Shown in pieces: positions 15,685 to 24,371 of a stretch of 64,000 nucleotides of DNA (positions are counted from its first letter, which is position 1; each line of letters begins with the position of its first letter). The stretch spans positions 56,319 to 120,318 of the forward strand of contig NZ_NFSC01000022.1 of NCBI RefSeq assembly GCF_002157505.1, written 5' to 3'. Both the position numbers and the translations under genes were made by a program. Under the pieces are notes generated by a model. It saw only the letters and a list, made by a program, of their open reading frames with translations, was not told where the DNA came from and did no database searches. The DNA is from Arthrobacter agilis (GTDB lineage: Bacteria; Actinomycetota; Actinomycetes; Actinomycetales; Micrococcaceae).

Positions 15685-17127
15685 ATGGAGTGGTTGACCG
15701 ATGTCCTGGCGGCCGAGGACTACGAGGTGGGCCGGCAGATCGTGCAGCGCGGCGTCGCGGCGGTCTACCTTATAGCGTTCCTGTCCGCGGTGGCGCAGTT
15801 TCCGGCACTCCTCGGCGAGAAAGGCCTGATGCCCGTTCCGGAGTTCCTCGAACGGGCCGGCAAGCGGGCAGGGCCCTCACTGTTCCACCGGCGCTACTCC
15901 GACCGCCTGCTGCTGGCCGTCGCCTGGGCCGGTGCGGCCATCGCTGCCCTGCTCGTGGTCGGGCTCCCGCAGGCGGGGCCGCCGTGGCTGCCCCTGGTGG
16001 CCTTCCTCGTCATCTGGTGGTTCTACACCTCGATCGTCAACGTGGGGCAGACCTTCTACGGTTTCGGGTGGGAGAGCCTCCTCCTCGAGGCCGGCTTCAT
16101 CGTCGCGTTCCTCGGTTCGAACGAGGTCGCCCCACCCTTCCTGGTCCTGCTGATGATCCGCTGGCTCGTCTTCCGCCTCGAATTCGGAGCGGGCATGATC
16201 AAGATGCGCGGCGACCGCTCCTGGCGCGACCTGACGGCGCTGTACTACCACCACGAGACCCAGCCGATGCCCAACCCGGCCAGCCGCTTCTTCCACCTGC
16301 TGCCCAAGCCGCTGCACCGCCTGGAGGTGGCGGGCAACCACGTGACGCAGCTCGTGGTCCCGTTCCTCCTCTTCGCACCGCAGCCCGTCGCCGGTTTCGC
16401 GGCCCTCATCATGATCGTCACGCAGGGCTGGCTCGTGCTCTCGGGCAACTTCGCATGGCTCAACACGCTGACGATCATCCTGGCCTTCGCCGCCGTCCCC
16501 GATTCCTTCTACGAAGCGGTGTTCCCGGCCTTCGACGCGGCCGGGGCGTACGCGGGCACCCCGTTGTGGTTCACCATCGTCGTCGTGCTCGCCATGCTGT
16601 TCCTCGCCTACCTGAGCTGGCCGTCGCTCCTGAACCTGTTCGCCCGGCGGCAGCTGATGAACGCGAGCTTCAACCGCTGGCACCTCGGCAACGCCTACGG
16701 CGCGTTCGGCAGCGTCACGAAGGTCCGCTACGAGGTGATCGTCGAGGGAACGCTCGACGACGTCGGACCGGGTGCGGAGTGGCGTGAGTACGAGTTCAAG
16801 GGCAAGCCGGGAGACCCGTCCCGCATGCCGCGCCAGTTCGCCCCGTACCACCTGCGGCTCGACTGGATGATGTGGTTCCTGGCCCTCGGCTCCGAGCGGG
16901 GCTGGTTCACCCCGTTCCTGGTCAAGCTGCTGCAGGCGGATCCGCTGATCCTGAAGCTGCTGCGGAAGGACCCGTTCGACGGCGCCCGGCCGCGCTACGT
17001 CCGGGCCCGCATCTTCCTGTACCGCTTCTCGACGCGCGCGGAGAAACGCGCGACCGGGCTCTGGTGGATCCGGGAACCGCAGGGCATCCTGGTCCATCCG
17101 GCGTCACTGCGGGCCGAGGTCTCCTGA
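15685..17127 (+). CDS. Lipase maturation factor family membrane protein
   Basis: This 480-residue protein starts at the ATG at 15685 (MEWLTDVLAAEDYEVGRQ). The N-terminal half has about six to eight hydrophobic segments (for example VYLIAFLSAVAQFPALLG). Family motifs include YGFGWESLLLEAGF, RLEFGAGMIKMRGD, YHHETQPMPNP and SGNFAWLNTLTI, as in vertebrate LMF1 and its bacterial relatives. The C-terminal domain includes DWMMWFLALG and FLYRFSTRAEK. LMF1 assists folding of secreted lipases in the ER; the bacterial role is unknown. The 3' end overlaps the convergent LigT gene by 24 bp. No lipase gene is adjacent. Confidence 0.85.
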   Translation: MEWLTDVLAAEDYEVGRQIVQRGVAAVYLIAFLSAVAQFPALLGEKGLMPVPEFLERAGKRAGPSLFHRRYSDRLLLAVAWAGAAIAALLVVGLPQAGPPWLPLVAFLVIWWFYTSIVNVGQTFYGFGWESLLLEAGFIVAFLGSNEVAPPFLVLLMIRWLVFRLEFGAGMIKMRGDRSWRDLTALYYHHETQPMPNPASRFFHLLPKPLHRLEVAGNHVTQLVVPFLLFAPQPVAGFAALIMIVTQGWLVLSGNFAWLNTLTIILAFAAVPDSFYEAVFPAFDAAGAYAGTPLWFTIVVVLAMLFLAYLSWPSLLNLFARRQLMNASFNRWHLGNAYGAFGSVTKVRYEVIVEGTLDDVGPGAEWREYEFKGKPGDPSRMPRQFAPYHLRLDWMMWFLALGSERGWFTPFLVKLLQADPLILKLLRKDPFDGARPRYVRARIFLYRFSTRAEKRATGLWWIREPQGILVHPASLRAEVS

Positions 17128-17679
17128 GGTCGGAGGCCCCGCGATTCCCCCGCCGCCGAGCAGGACGAGGCGCTTCTCCTTCGCGTCCCAGCGCCGGACG
17201 ATCCCGGAGGCGAGCCGCTCGGACGGACGGTCCCGCAGGATGCCGAGGGCTACGGCCAACTGGTCCGCGGTGAGTCCGTGACCGAGCGTGATGTGGGGCG
17301 TCCAGGACCCGGGAACGGTGGTCGGCACGGCGTCCGGGATGCTGTCGAGGGCCGTCCAGAGGCGACGGTGCAGGTCGGTCAGGTCGGAGTCGGCCACGAC
17401 CTGCCGCGCGAGCACGAACTTCCGCCGCGTCGGGAAGACGAGGAAGCCGGCCGTCACCAGCTCCAGCGCGTCCCCCGCGGCGGCCGCGGCGAGGTCGGTG
17501 TCGTAACGGTCGTCGATCCGCGCGGCAGCTGCGAGCGTGATGTGCGGGGCGTTGCTGAAGGACTGGTGCTGTGACTGGTTGGGCAGGCCTGCTGCCTCCA
17601 GCGCGGCCCAGTCGTCGAGCAGGAATCCCTCCGACGCCGGGTCCAGCAGGAGTTCGACGCTATCGGCCATGCCGGACAC
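17104..17679 (-). CDS. 2'-5' RNA ligase/2H phosphoesterase family protein
   Basis: This 191-residue protein has the two HxT motifs that define the 2H superfamily: PHITLAAAAR near residue 45 and PHITLGHGL near 129. Family members are cytoplasmic cyclic phosphodiesterases or RNA ligases acting on 2',3'-cyclic or 2'-5' linked RNA ends. The start may be ATG 17679 (MSGM) or ATG 17670 (MADS). It is convergent with the lipase maturation factor gene. Substrate is unknown. Confidence 0.85.
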   Translation of the reverse strand: MSGMADSVELLLDPASEGFLLDDWAALEAAGLPNQSQHQSFSNAPHITLAAAARIDDRYDTDLAAAAAGDALELVTAGFLVFPTRRKFVLARQVVADSDLTDLHRRLWTALDSIPDAVPTTVPGSWTPHITLGHGLTADQLAVALGILRDRPSERLASGIVRRWDAKEKRLVLLGGGGIAGPPTSGDLGPQ

Positions 17680-17718
17680 ATCCCGGTCCCGTACGCGGAC
17701 CCCGAAGCGGCACCGCGG

Positions 17719-18651
17719 TCAGCGCGGCCGCCGCCGGAAGTCGCCGACCCCCGTGGATCCGTCCACCTCGGTGCCGCCCGTCCGCGGATCGCGCTGCGGC
17801 CGCTGGTAGGCGAGCTCCCCGCCGTTGCGCCCGCCGAAGGGCCGCCCGTGGTCGGCGTACTCCTCGCGGAAGAAGGCCAGCGCCCACTCGCCGAGCAGAA
17901 TGCGCGCGCCGGTGCGGAGGACCGATTGCTGCCGGCCGCCGGCGCTTCCCGTGACGATCCCGTGGGGGATCAGCACGTACTCGTCGTCCTCCGTGTGGAG
18001 GACCTCGGCGTGGAGGTCGTCGAGGCCCGCCAGGTGCAGCATCGCGTCCTCGCCGCTTCCGATCGTGGTGCGATCGGCGCTGAGTTCGAATTCACGCGGC
18101 ACCTGGCCGTTCCAGGTCCCGGAGTTCTGCACGAAGATCAGCCGGGGGCGGCCCCCGCCGCGCACGTAGTGCGTCGTCGTGATGGTTCGCCTGATTCGTC
18201 GGTTGACGGTCGGCACCAGCGGGAACGGCGTCGACGGGGGAAGGAGAGACAGCGGAAGGGCCGACGGCGACGCGCCCTTCTCGAGTGCGCGGCGGCCGAC
18301 GCCGAGCAGCGGTGCGAGCGTGCCGGGCGAGCCGAGCCGGATGTGCGAGGACCTCGTGATCAGCCGCTGCGCGAGGGAGGATTTCACCGCGCCGAGGCTG
18401 ATCAGGAGTCCGTGCGGACCAGTCACCGAGAGCGCGAGGCCACGCGCTGCCAGCTGCCCGGCGAAGCTGCGCACCTGCCCGATGCTGGGGAGGTTGGTGC
18501 CGCGGAAGGACGCCGGGTCGTCGACGAAGATGTCGACCGTGGTCCCGGCTGCCGTGACCGTGCCGGACAGGCGTGCTTCCGGCCGGCCGTCGGCTGCCGG
18601 TTCCGCCAGCGAGAAGTCGATGTCTATGTCGAGCCGAAGGGACGGTGCCAT
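17719..18651 (-). CDS. FHA-domain protein
   Basis: In this 310-residue protein residues 180-270 form a forkhead-associated fold: EFELSADRTTIGSGEDAML, then LAGLDDLHAEVLH and the closing strands (EYVLIPHGIVTGSAGG). FHA domains bind phosphothreonine peptides. The N-terminal 150 residues contain a DUF-like region (DIFVDDPASFRGTNLPSIGQ) that I do not recognise. The upstream 84-residue gene ends 15 bp before the start, so the two are probably one operon. No kinase gene is adjacent. Confidence 0.75.
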   Translation of the reverse strand: MAPSLRLDIDIDFSLAEPAADGRPEARLSGTVTAAGTTVDIFVDDPASFRGTNLPSIGQVRSFAGQLAARGLALSVTGPHGLLISLGAVKSSLAQRLITRSSHIRLGSPGTLAPLLGVGRRALEKGASPSALPLSLLPPSTPFPLVPTVNRRIRRTITTTHYVRGGGRPRLIFVQNSGTWNGQVPREFELSADRTTIGSGEDAMLHLAGLDDLHAEVLHTEDDEYVLIPHGIVTGSAGGRQQSVLRTGARILLGEWALAFFREEYADHGRPFGGRNGGELAYQRPQRDPRTGGTEVDGSTGVGDFRRRPR

Positions 18652-18666
18652 GTCGCTCGCGACGAA

Positions 18667-18921
18667 TCAGCTCGCGGAGGAACCGGACGCGCCGGCGGCA
18701 TTGTCACTCGTGGTGATGCGCAGCGTGCCGTCGAACTTCCAGGTGGCGCGGGGAGCGTCCGGGCCGATATCGCGCGGAACCTCTATGGTCATGTCCTGCA
18801 GGGTGTAGTTGATCGCAGCGCCCCGGCCGGTCAGGTAGGACCACATCTCCTCGGCGAGGTCGGTCCAGTCGCGGATGGTGTGCGAGTCGCCGGCGCTGAC
18901 GGGCGAGGTGTTCTCAGTCAT
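18667..18921 (-). CDS. Small conserved-looking acidic protein upstream of the FHA gene
   Basis: This 84-residue protein starts MTENTSPVSAGDSHTIRDW, with AAGGA 5 bases before the ATG at 18921. It has one short helix-rich region (DLAEEMWSYLTGRGAAINY) followed by beta strands (TLQDMTIEVPRD, ATWKFDGTLRITTSD). It contains no cysteine, signal peptide or membrane segment. Tight linkage to the FHA gene suggests a shared role. I do not recognise the family. Confidence 0.6.
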   Translation of the reverse strand: MTENTSPVSAGDSHTIRDWTDLAEEMWSYLTGRGAAINYTLQDMTIEVPRDIGPDAPRATWKFDGTLRITTSDNAAGASGSSAS

Positions 18922-19034
18922 GTCGATTCCTTCGTGGATGAGCCAACAATGACAGACGTCCTCTAACTCCGTCTGACTTAGGTACTGCACACCCTAGCCG
19001 AGGGCCGCGGTTACCGGAACCCGCCCTGATGGAC

Positions 19035-19090
19035 GGGTTCCGGCCCGCGGGTCACGACGCCGGACGGGCGGGTTCCGGCCCGCGGGTCAC
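19035..19090. repeat. 21-bp direct repeat at the 3' end of the aldo/keto reductase gene
   Basis: GGGTTCCGGCCCGCGGGTCAC plus neighbouring bases occurs at 19035-19055 and again at 19070-19090, 35 bp apart. The second copy contains the reductase stop codon, so this is a local duplication of the gene end; it also carries GC-rich dyads that could act in termination. Confidence 0.6.
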
Positions 19091-20070
19091 CACTTCGGAT
19101 GGACGGTGGCCCGGAAGTGGCGGTCGTAGATGTCAGCGACGGCGGCGCTGATCTCCTCACCGAGGCCCGCGGAATCGGCAGCCGCAGCATTGGCCCGGGC
19201 CTGCTCGGGATTGCGTGCCCCGGGGATCACGGTGCTCACGCCGTCCTGCGCGATGATCCAGGCAAGCGCGGCCTGCGCGGTGCTCACGCCGTTGGGGACG
19301 AGCTCCGCGAATTCGCGCGCTGCCTGCAGCCCCGTCTCGTAGTCCACGCCGGAGAAGGTCTCACCGACGTCGAACGCGGCGCCGGTCCGGTTGTAGTTCC
19401 GGTGGTCGTTCTCAGCGAACGCGGTGTCCTTCGTGTACTTGCCGGACAGCAGGCCCGATGCCAGGGGCACGCGGGCGATGATCCCGACTCCGGCCGCCTT
19501 GGCTGCCGGCAGGACCTCGTCGAGCGGCTTCAGCCGGAACGCGTTGAGGATGATCTGCACGCTGGCGGTGTTGCCCCGGGCGATCGCGGCGAGCGCCTCG
19601 TCGGTGCGCTCCACGCTGACGCCGTAGTTCCTGATGACGCCGTCGCCCACGAGGGTGTCGAGGGCGTCGAAGACCTCGTCGGAACTGTAGACGGCGGTCG
19701 GCGGGCAGTGCAGCTGGACGAGGTCCAGGGCGTCGACGCCGAGGTTCTTCCGCGAGCGGTCGATCCACTGCCGGAAGTTGGACAGGGTGTAGTTCTCGGG
19801 CACCTGGTCGACGCGGCGGCCCATCTTGGTGCCCACGAGGATGTCGAGGTCCGGGTTGGCGGCGAGGAATCGCCCGATCGTCGTCTCGCTCCGCCCGTCG
19901 CCATAGACATCCGCTGTGTCGAAGAACGTCACGCCGGCTTCGACGGCTGCATCGAGGACGGCGACGGCGTCCTTGTCCTCCACCTCGCCCCAGTCGGCGC
20001 CGAGCTGCCAGGTACCGAGGCCGACGACGGAGACGGGGCGGTTGGTTCTTCCAAGGGTTCGTTGTTCCAT
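19087..20070 (-). CDS. Aldo/keto reductase
   Basis: This 327-residue NADPH-dependent oxidoreductase starts MEQRTLGRTNRPVSVVGLG. The catalytic tetrad is visible as FDTADVYGDG (Asp, Tyr), VGTKMGRR (Lys) and LVQLHCPP (His). NYGVSVER and VSTVIPGARNPEQ are usual for the YghZ/L-glyceraldehyde-3-phosphate reductase-like branch. TATAGT ends 7 bases before the ATG and no Shine-Dalgarno is seen, so the transcript may be leaderless. The upstream photolyase-like gene runs in the same direction and ends close by. Physiological substrate unknown. Confidence 0.9.
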   Translation of the reverse strand: MEQRTLGRTNRPVSVVGLGTWQLGADWGEVEDKDAVAVLDAAVEAGVTFFDTADVYGDGRSETTIGRFLAANPDLDILVGTKMGRRVDQVPENYTLSNFRQWIDRSRKNLGVDALDLVQLHCPPTAVYSSDEVFDALDTLVGDGVIRNYGVSVERTDEALAAIARGNTASVQIILNAFRLKPLDEVLPAAKAAGVGIIARVPLASGLLSGKYTKDTAFAENDHRNYNRTGAAFDVGETFSGVDYETGLQAAREFAELVPNGVSTAQAALAWIIAQDGVSTVIPGARNPEQARANAAAADSAGLGEEISAAVADIYDRHFRATVHPKW

Positions 20071-20078
20071 GGTTCCGA

Positions 20079-21647
20079 CTATAGGCCGGGCAGGGTCGCT
20101 GCCGTCGCCTTCTCCGGGGGCGTCGACCGGGGCTGCTGACCGCCAGCGGGCGAGCCGGGCGCCGAGCCGGGCGTCGTCGAGCCGTCGCCGGAGATCCATC
20201 GTGCTGCCTCCTGCCGCAGCTCGGCGCGTCGCCCGGCGTCCATGCCGTCGAAGATCACCACGCTCATGCGCGACCTCGGGTTGCGGGCGAACAGCGCCCG
20301 GTAATCGCCGATGAACTCCCAGTAGAGCGCGTCCCAGCTGAAGCGCCAGGGGCCGTCCTTGAAGTCGCTCATCTTCCTGATGTAGTTGCTCCCGCTCACG
20401 TAGGGCTTGGTGGTGATCATGGTCCCGGCCGCGTACTGGCTCAGGGCGTAGACGTTGGGCACCATCACCCAGTCGTAGGCATCGATGAACATCTCCATGA
20501 ACCACTCGTAGACCGCGTCGGGTCGAGCCCGCATCAGCAGGGCCGCGTTGCCGAGCACCATGAGGCGTTCGATGTGGTGGGCGTAGGCGGTGTCGAGGAG
20601 CCGCGTGATGACGGAGTCCACGGGTGCGAGCCCGGTATCGCCCGTCCACCAGCCCCTGTCGAGGTCCGCGGTGAGCTGCAGGGTGTTCCCGATCCGCATC
20701 TCCCGGCCGCGCAGCACGTAGGACGCGCGGATGTACTCGCGCCAGCCGATGAGCTGGCGGATGAAACCCTCGACGCTCGCGATGGGGGTGCCGTGGCGTT
20801 CCGCGAAGTCGAGGGCGAGGTCCACCACCTCCGCCGGATTCAGGAGCCCGGTGTTCATGCTGGAACTCAGGGCCGAGTGGAACAGGTAGGTCTGGCCCTC
20901 GGCGATCGAGTCCTCGTAGGGGCCGAAGAGTTCGAAGCGTTCGACGAGGAAGGCTTCCAGGGCGTCGAAGGCCTGGCGGTGCGTCACGGGCCAGTTGAAG
21001 GACTCCGCGTTGCCGGGGTTGTCCGGGAACGCCGACTGCACCCAGGCGATGGCATCCCCGACGTCCGGCAGCCGTTCGAACCGCGGCAGGTCCGGCAGGG
21101 CGATCTTCTTCGGCAGCTTCTTCCGGTTCTCGCTGTCGAAGCTCCAGCGCCCACCCTCCGGTGAGCCATCGGCTTCCACCAGGATCCCGAGCCGCCTGCG
21201 CTGCCACTCGTAGAAGCCCTGCATGCGCCAGTTGGAGGACGAGAAGTACGTGGCGACGAGGTCCCGCGGTGTGAGGAACTGGGGAGTCTCGAGGACTCGG
21301 GACTCGACGCCGGCGTCGGCGAGTGTCCTGGTGAGCCGCCGGTCGAGCCAGTCGTCGACGACGTCGTAGTACGTCACCGTCGTGGCACCGCACTCGAGGA
21401 GCAGGGCGTACAACCGCTCCTGGCTCGTGTGCTCCGCGGAGGTCTCCACATAGTCCACCCCGTAGCCCGCCGCCTCCACCCGGCGCGCGAAGAGCGTCAT
21501 GCCCGCCCGGTGCAGGACGAGTTTCTGCTGGTGGAACCGGAGGTTGCGGAACAGGAGGTCATCCTCCAGGAACACGAAGTGCGTGTCCGGGGACGCCTCG
21601 AGGTGCTCCTCGAACAGCTGCTGCGGGAGGACGAGCTGGACGTGCAC
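20079..21647 (-). CDS. Cryptochrome/photolyase-like flavoprotein of the FeS-BCP type lacking cluster cysteines
   Basis: This 522-residue protein has the layout of prokaryotic (6-4) photolyases/FeS-BCPs such as PhrB and CryB: an N-terminal Rossmann-like antenna domain (LVLPQQLFEEH, FVFLEDDLLFRNL) and a helical FAD domain (IRQLIGWREYIR, HIERLMVLGNAALLM, PNVYALSQYAAGTMITTKPY). In that family the segment after 'NYI.RMSD' carries the 4Fe-4S cysteines. Here it reads MSDFKDGPWRFSWDALYWEF at about residue 426, and the whole protein has a single cysteine (C86), so a 4Fe-4S cluster cannot be ligated. The C-terminal 40 residues are a low-complexity tail. DNA repair of UV photoproducts or light sensing is expected. 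It is probably transcribed with the downstream reductase. Confidence 0.85.
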   Translation of the reverse strand: MHVQLVLPQQLFEEHLEASPDTHFVFLEDDLLFRNLRFHQQKLVLHRAGMTLFARRVEAAGYGVDYVETSAEHTSQERLYALLLECGATTVTYYDVVDDWLDRRLTRTLADAGVESRVLETPQFLTPRDLVATYFSSSNWRMQGFYEWQRRRLGILVEADGSPEGGRWSFDSENRKKLPKKIALPDLPRFERLPDVGDAIAWVQSAFPDNPGNAESFNWPVTHRQAFDALEAFLVERFELFGPYEDSIAEGQTYLFHSALSSSMNTGLLNPAEVVDLALDFAERHGTPIASVEGFIRQLIGWREYIRASYVLRGREMRIGNTLQLTADLDRGWWTGDTGLAPVDSVITRLLDTAYAHHIERLMVLGNAALLMRARPDAVYEWFMEMFIDAYDWVMVPNVYALSQYAAGTMITTKPYVSGSNYIRKMSDFKDGPWRFSWDALYWEFIGDYRALFARNPRSRMSVVIFDGMDAGRRAELRQEAARWISGDGSTTPGSAPGSPAGGQQPRSTPPEKATAATLPGL

Positions 21648-21782
21648 GGAAGGTGCCTTCCTGGAGGAGACGGTCGTCGTCGGCCACCCTAGCGCCCGCC
21701 TCCGACAGGCTGTCAGGCCGCTTGACTGTAAGCATGCTTAGTGGTTCCGTGGGAATACCGACCGGCTCGCGAAGGGACCACC

Positions 21783-23270
21783 ATGAGATCGCTCTGGCTC
21801 GACACTGCTCCGCACATTCCGTCCGACACCCTGCAGGACGGCGCCGCGTACGATTCCGTGGTGGTGGGAGCGGGACTGACGGGCCTGACGACGGCGCTCC
21901 TGCTGGCGCGGGCGGGCCACCGCGTGGCGGTCCTCGAGGCCCGGACCGCCGGAGCGGTGACCACGGGCAACACCACGGCGAAGCTCTCCCTCCTGCAGGG
22001 CACCAGCATCTCGACCATCCTCCAGCACCACGACGCCGAGCTCGCCCGTGCGTACGTGATGGGCAACCGCGAGGGTCAGAGCTGGCTCCTGCGTTTCTGC
22101 GACGACCACGGGATCGGCTATGAGACCCGGGACGCCGTCAACTACGCGACCACCGACACCGGCGCACGCAAGCTCGTCTCCGAGCACGAGGCGTGCACCG
22201 AGGCGGGCCTCGCCACGGAGCTCGGCGCCGCCGCCGATCTCCCCTTCCCCGTCCGCAAGACACTGCGCCTGAAGGACCAGGCGCAGTTCCACCCGCTCGA
22301 GGTACTGGCCGGACTGGCGTCCGAGCTCCGGCGGCACGGCGGCGCACTGATCGAGGGCGTCCGGGTCGAAGGCGTCGCGAAGACCGGGTCCGAGGGCGTC
22401 GAGCTGAAGACCAGTGCGGGTGCCGTGACGGCATCGAACGTGGTGCTCGCCACGGGCATCCCCATCCTCGACCGGGGCGGCTACTTCGCCGTCCTGCAGC
22501 CGATGCGCTCGTACTGCGTCGCCCTGACCGTGCACGACGATGTCCCGGAGGACATGTACCTCAGCGTCGATTCGCCCACCCGCTCCCTGCGTACGGCAAC
22601 CGTGGACGGGACCAAGTACCTGATCGCGGGCGGCAACGGCCATCGGGTGGGACACAGCTCGAACACCCAGGGCCGGGTGGACGACCTCACGCGCTGGGCG
22701 CAGGAATACTTCCCCACGGCGCGGCCCGCCTACGCCTGGTCCGCCCAGGACTACGCCCCTGCCGCCGCCGTGCCCTACGTCGGCAAGGTCCCGGCCGGTG
22801 GCGGGCACATCTATGCGGCGACGGGCTACAACAAGTGGGGCATGACGAACGCCGTCGCGGCGTCCATGGCCCTGTCCGGCGAGATCCTCGGGGGCAACAT
22901 GCCGTGGGCCCAGACCCTCTACCGGACGAAGGTCAGTCCTGCGGACGCGCTCCAGACCGCACAGGCGAACGCCGTCGTCGGCATGGACCTGGTGACGGGC
23001 TGGCTGTCGGGCCTCGCGAAGACCGGCTCATCGGCGCCCGGGGAGGGCGAGGGCCGCGTCATCCGTGAGGGTGCGCGCCCCATCGGCGTGTGCACGGTGG
23101 ACGGCGTCCAGCATCGCGTCTCGGCCGTCTGCCCGCACCTGCGCGGCGTCCTGACCTGGAACGACGCCGAGCGGTCCTGGGACTGCCCGCTCCACGGTTC
23201 GCGCTTCACGGCCGACGGGAAGCTGCTCGAAGGGCCGTCGACCTCGGACCTGGCGGACACGCGGCGCTGA
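21783..23270 (+). CDS. FAD-dependent oxidoreductase with C-terminal Rieske domain
   Basis: This 495-residue protein starts at the ATG at 21783 (MRSLWLDTAPHIP), preceded by AAGGGA. Residues 25-370 are a DAO/GlpO-type FAD domain with the dinucleotide motif VVVGAGLTGLTTALLLARAG. The last 90 residues are a Rieske [2Fe-2S] domain with CPHL and, 16 residues later, CPLHGSRF, so both Cys-His pairs are intact. Fusion proteins of this kind are common in actinobacteria and cyanobacteria; the substrate is not established. It is divergent from the photolyase-like gene. Confidence 0.88.
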   Translation: MRSLWLDTAPHIPSDTLQDGAAYDSVVVGAGLTGLTTALLLARAGHRVAVLEARTAGAVTTGNTTAKLSLLQGTSISTILQHHDAELARAYVMGNREGQSWLLRFCDDHGIGYETRDAVNYATTDTGARKLVSEHEACTEAGLATELGAAADLPFPVRKTLRLKDQAQFHPLEVLAGLASELRRHGGALIEGVRVEGVAKTGSEGVELKTSAGAVTASNVVLATGIPILDRGGYFAVLQPMRSYCVALTVHDDVPEDMYLSVDSPTRSLRTATVDGTKYLIAGGNGHRVGHSSNTQGRVDDLTRWAQEYFPTARPAYAWSAQDYAPAAAVPYVGKVPAGGGHIYAATGYNKWGMTNAVAASMALSGEILGGNMPWAQTLYRTKVSPADALQTAQANAVVGMDLVTGWLSGLAKTGSSAPGEGEGRVIREGARPIGVCTVDGVQHRVSAVCPHLRGVLTWNDAERSWDCPLHGSRFTADGKLLEGPSTSDLADTRR

Positions 23271-23365
23271 CGTCCGGCATACTCCGAACCCGGCATACTC
23301 CGAAACCGGGCTGCACCCGGCCGGGTAGTGCCTGCCGTCGCGACCAGCAGATCGGGCGGACCAAC

Positions 23366-23764
23366 TCAGTCGGGGGCGGCGTCGGAGCTGTCCGCCTGGA
23401 GCCGGACGGCGTAGTCGTAGGCCTCGAGCAGGAGCGCACTCCACTCGCGGTCCTGGTCCGCAGTCCCGGACTCCTCCGGCTCGATGCTCACCCACTCCCG
23501 GGCCGTTCCTCGTCCGATCCGTGCCGCGACCGCAGTGCCCTCCGCGACGAGATGCGCTGCGCGCACCGCCGGCACCTTGACCATCAGCCGGCCCTCCCGG
23601 TCGAGCAGGGCGAACAGCTTCCCGTTCACGGAGATCGCGGCACTCCCGAACATCGTGGTGCGCCCGACGCCGGCATGTTCCAGCAGCCCGCCGGCCAGCC
23701 TCTCCAGGCGCGCACCCGCCTCGGCGCGCTGGGCGCGGCGGCGCGCTGCGTCGTCGTCGTTCAT
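23366..23764 (-). CDS. TfoX N-terminal domain protein
   Basis: This 132-residue protein starts MNDDDAARRRAQR behind a strong GGGGAG. The core reads TTMFGSAAISVNGKLFALL and GRLMVKVPAVRAAHLVAEG, which matches TfoX_N domain proteins. It lacks the C-terminal TfoX domain of competence regulators, so a role in competence is not implied. The domain is common in actinobacteria without a known function. A 16-17 bp imperfect tandem repeat (CCGGCATACTCCGAA) lies at 23274-23306 between it and the Rieske gene. Confidence 0.75.
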   Translation of the reverse strand: MNDDDAARRRAQRAEAGARLERLAGGLLEHAGVGRTTMFGSAAISVNGKLFALLDREGRLMVKVPAVRAAHLVAEGTAVAARIGRGTAREWVSIEPEESGTADQDREWSALLLEAYDYAVRLQADSSDAAPD

Positions 23765-23855
23765 CGATCTCCCCTGGGCAGCGGTACTGCGGGCCTGCCA
23801 CTCGAAGCCGCGAGGGGAACCGGAGTGGCGACGCACACCGCCGCCTCCTGCCCGC

Positions 23856-24275
23856 TCATTGCCGGACGTCCCGCGCCGCCATGTCCTTCAGCAGGTCGCG
23901 CATCTCCGTCAGCAGGGCGGTATCCACGGGAATCGGTTCCTCCGCGGGCTGATGCGGAGCGGTGCGGGCGTGGAGCCGCCGGTTCGCGGAGTTCAAGGGG
24001 ACGACGAAGAGGAAGTAGACCACGGCCGCCGTGATGAGGAACGAGACTGCCGCCGTGATGGCGGCACCGATGTCGACGAAGGTCGCATCGTTGCCGGGCC
24101 GGATGCGGAAACCGAATCCGGCGGCATCGACGCCGCCCGCGGACGCGATGATCGGGTTGATGATGTTCGCGGTGAAGGCCCCCACGAGGGCGGTGAAGGC
24201 GCCGCCGATCACGACGGCGATCGCCAGTTCGACGACGTTGCCGCGGAGAAGAAAGTCCTTGAAACCCTTGATCAT
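23856..24275 (-). CDS. mscL: Large-conductance mechanosensitive channel
   Basis: This 139-residue protein has the canonical N-terminus MIKGFKDFLLRGNVVELAIA and two membrane helices (VELAIAVVIGGAFTALVGAF and AAVSFLITAAVVYFLFVVPL), followed by the cytoplasmic helix (LLTEMRDLLKD). MscL opens under membrane tension and releases solutes on osmotic downshock. Length and topology match the family. It is a single gene with no obvious operon partner. Confidence 0.95.
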   Translation of the reverse strand: MIKGFKDFLLRGNVVELAIAVVIGGAFTALVGAFTANIINPIIASAGGVDAAGFGFRIRPGNDATFVDIGAAITAAVSFLITAAVVYFLFVVPLNSANRRLHARTAPHQPAEEPIPVDTALLTEMRDLLKDMAARDVRQ

Positions 24276-24371
24276 CGTCGTCCCTGGTCGGTGGTTGCTG
24301 GTCGTGCAGGGTGTTCCTGCACGACCCACTCTAGGGTCGGATCTGCCGGGATGTATGACCGGGGCGGCAGG

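Noticed and set aside
20071..21393. Extension of the aldo/keto reductase frame upstream by several hundred codons
   Set aside because: The added part is an Arg-rich shadow of the photolyase-like gene. The reductase has a clear N-terminus MEQRTLGRTN at 20070.
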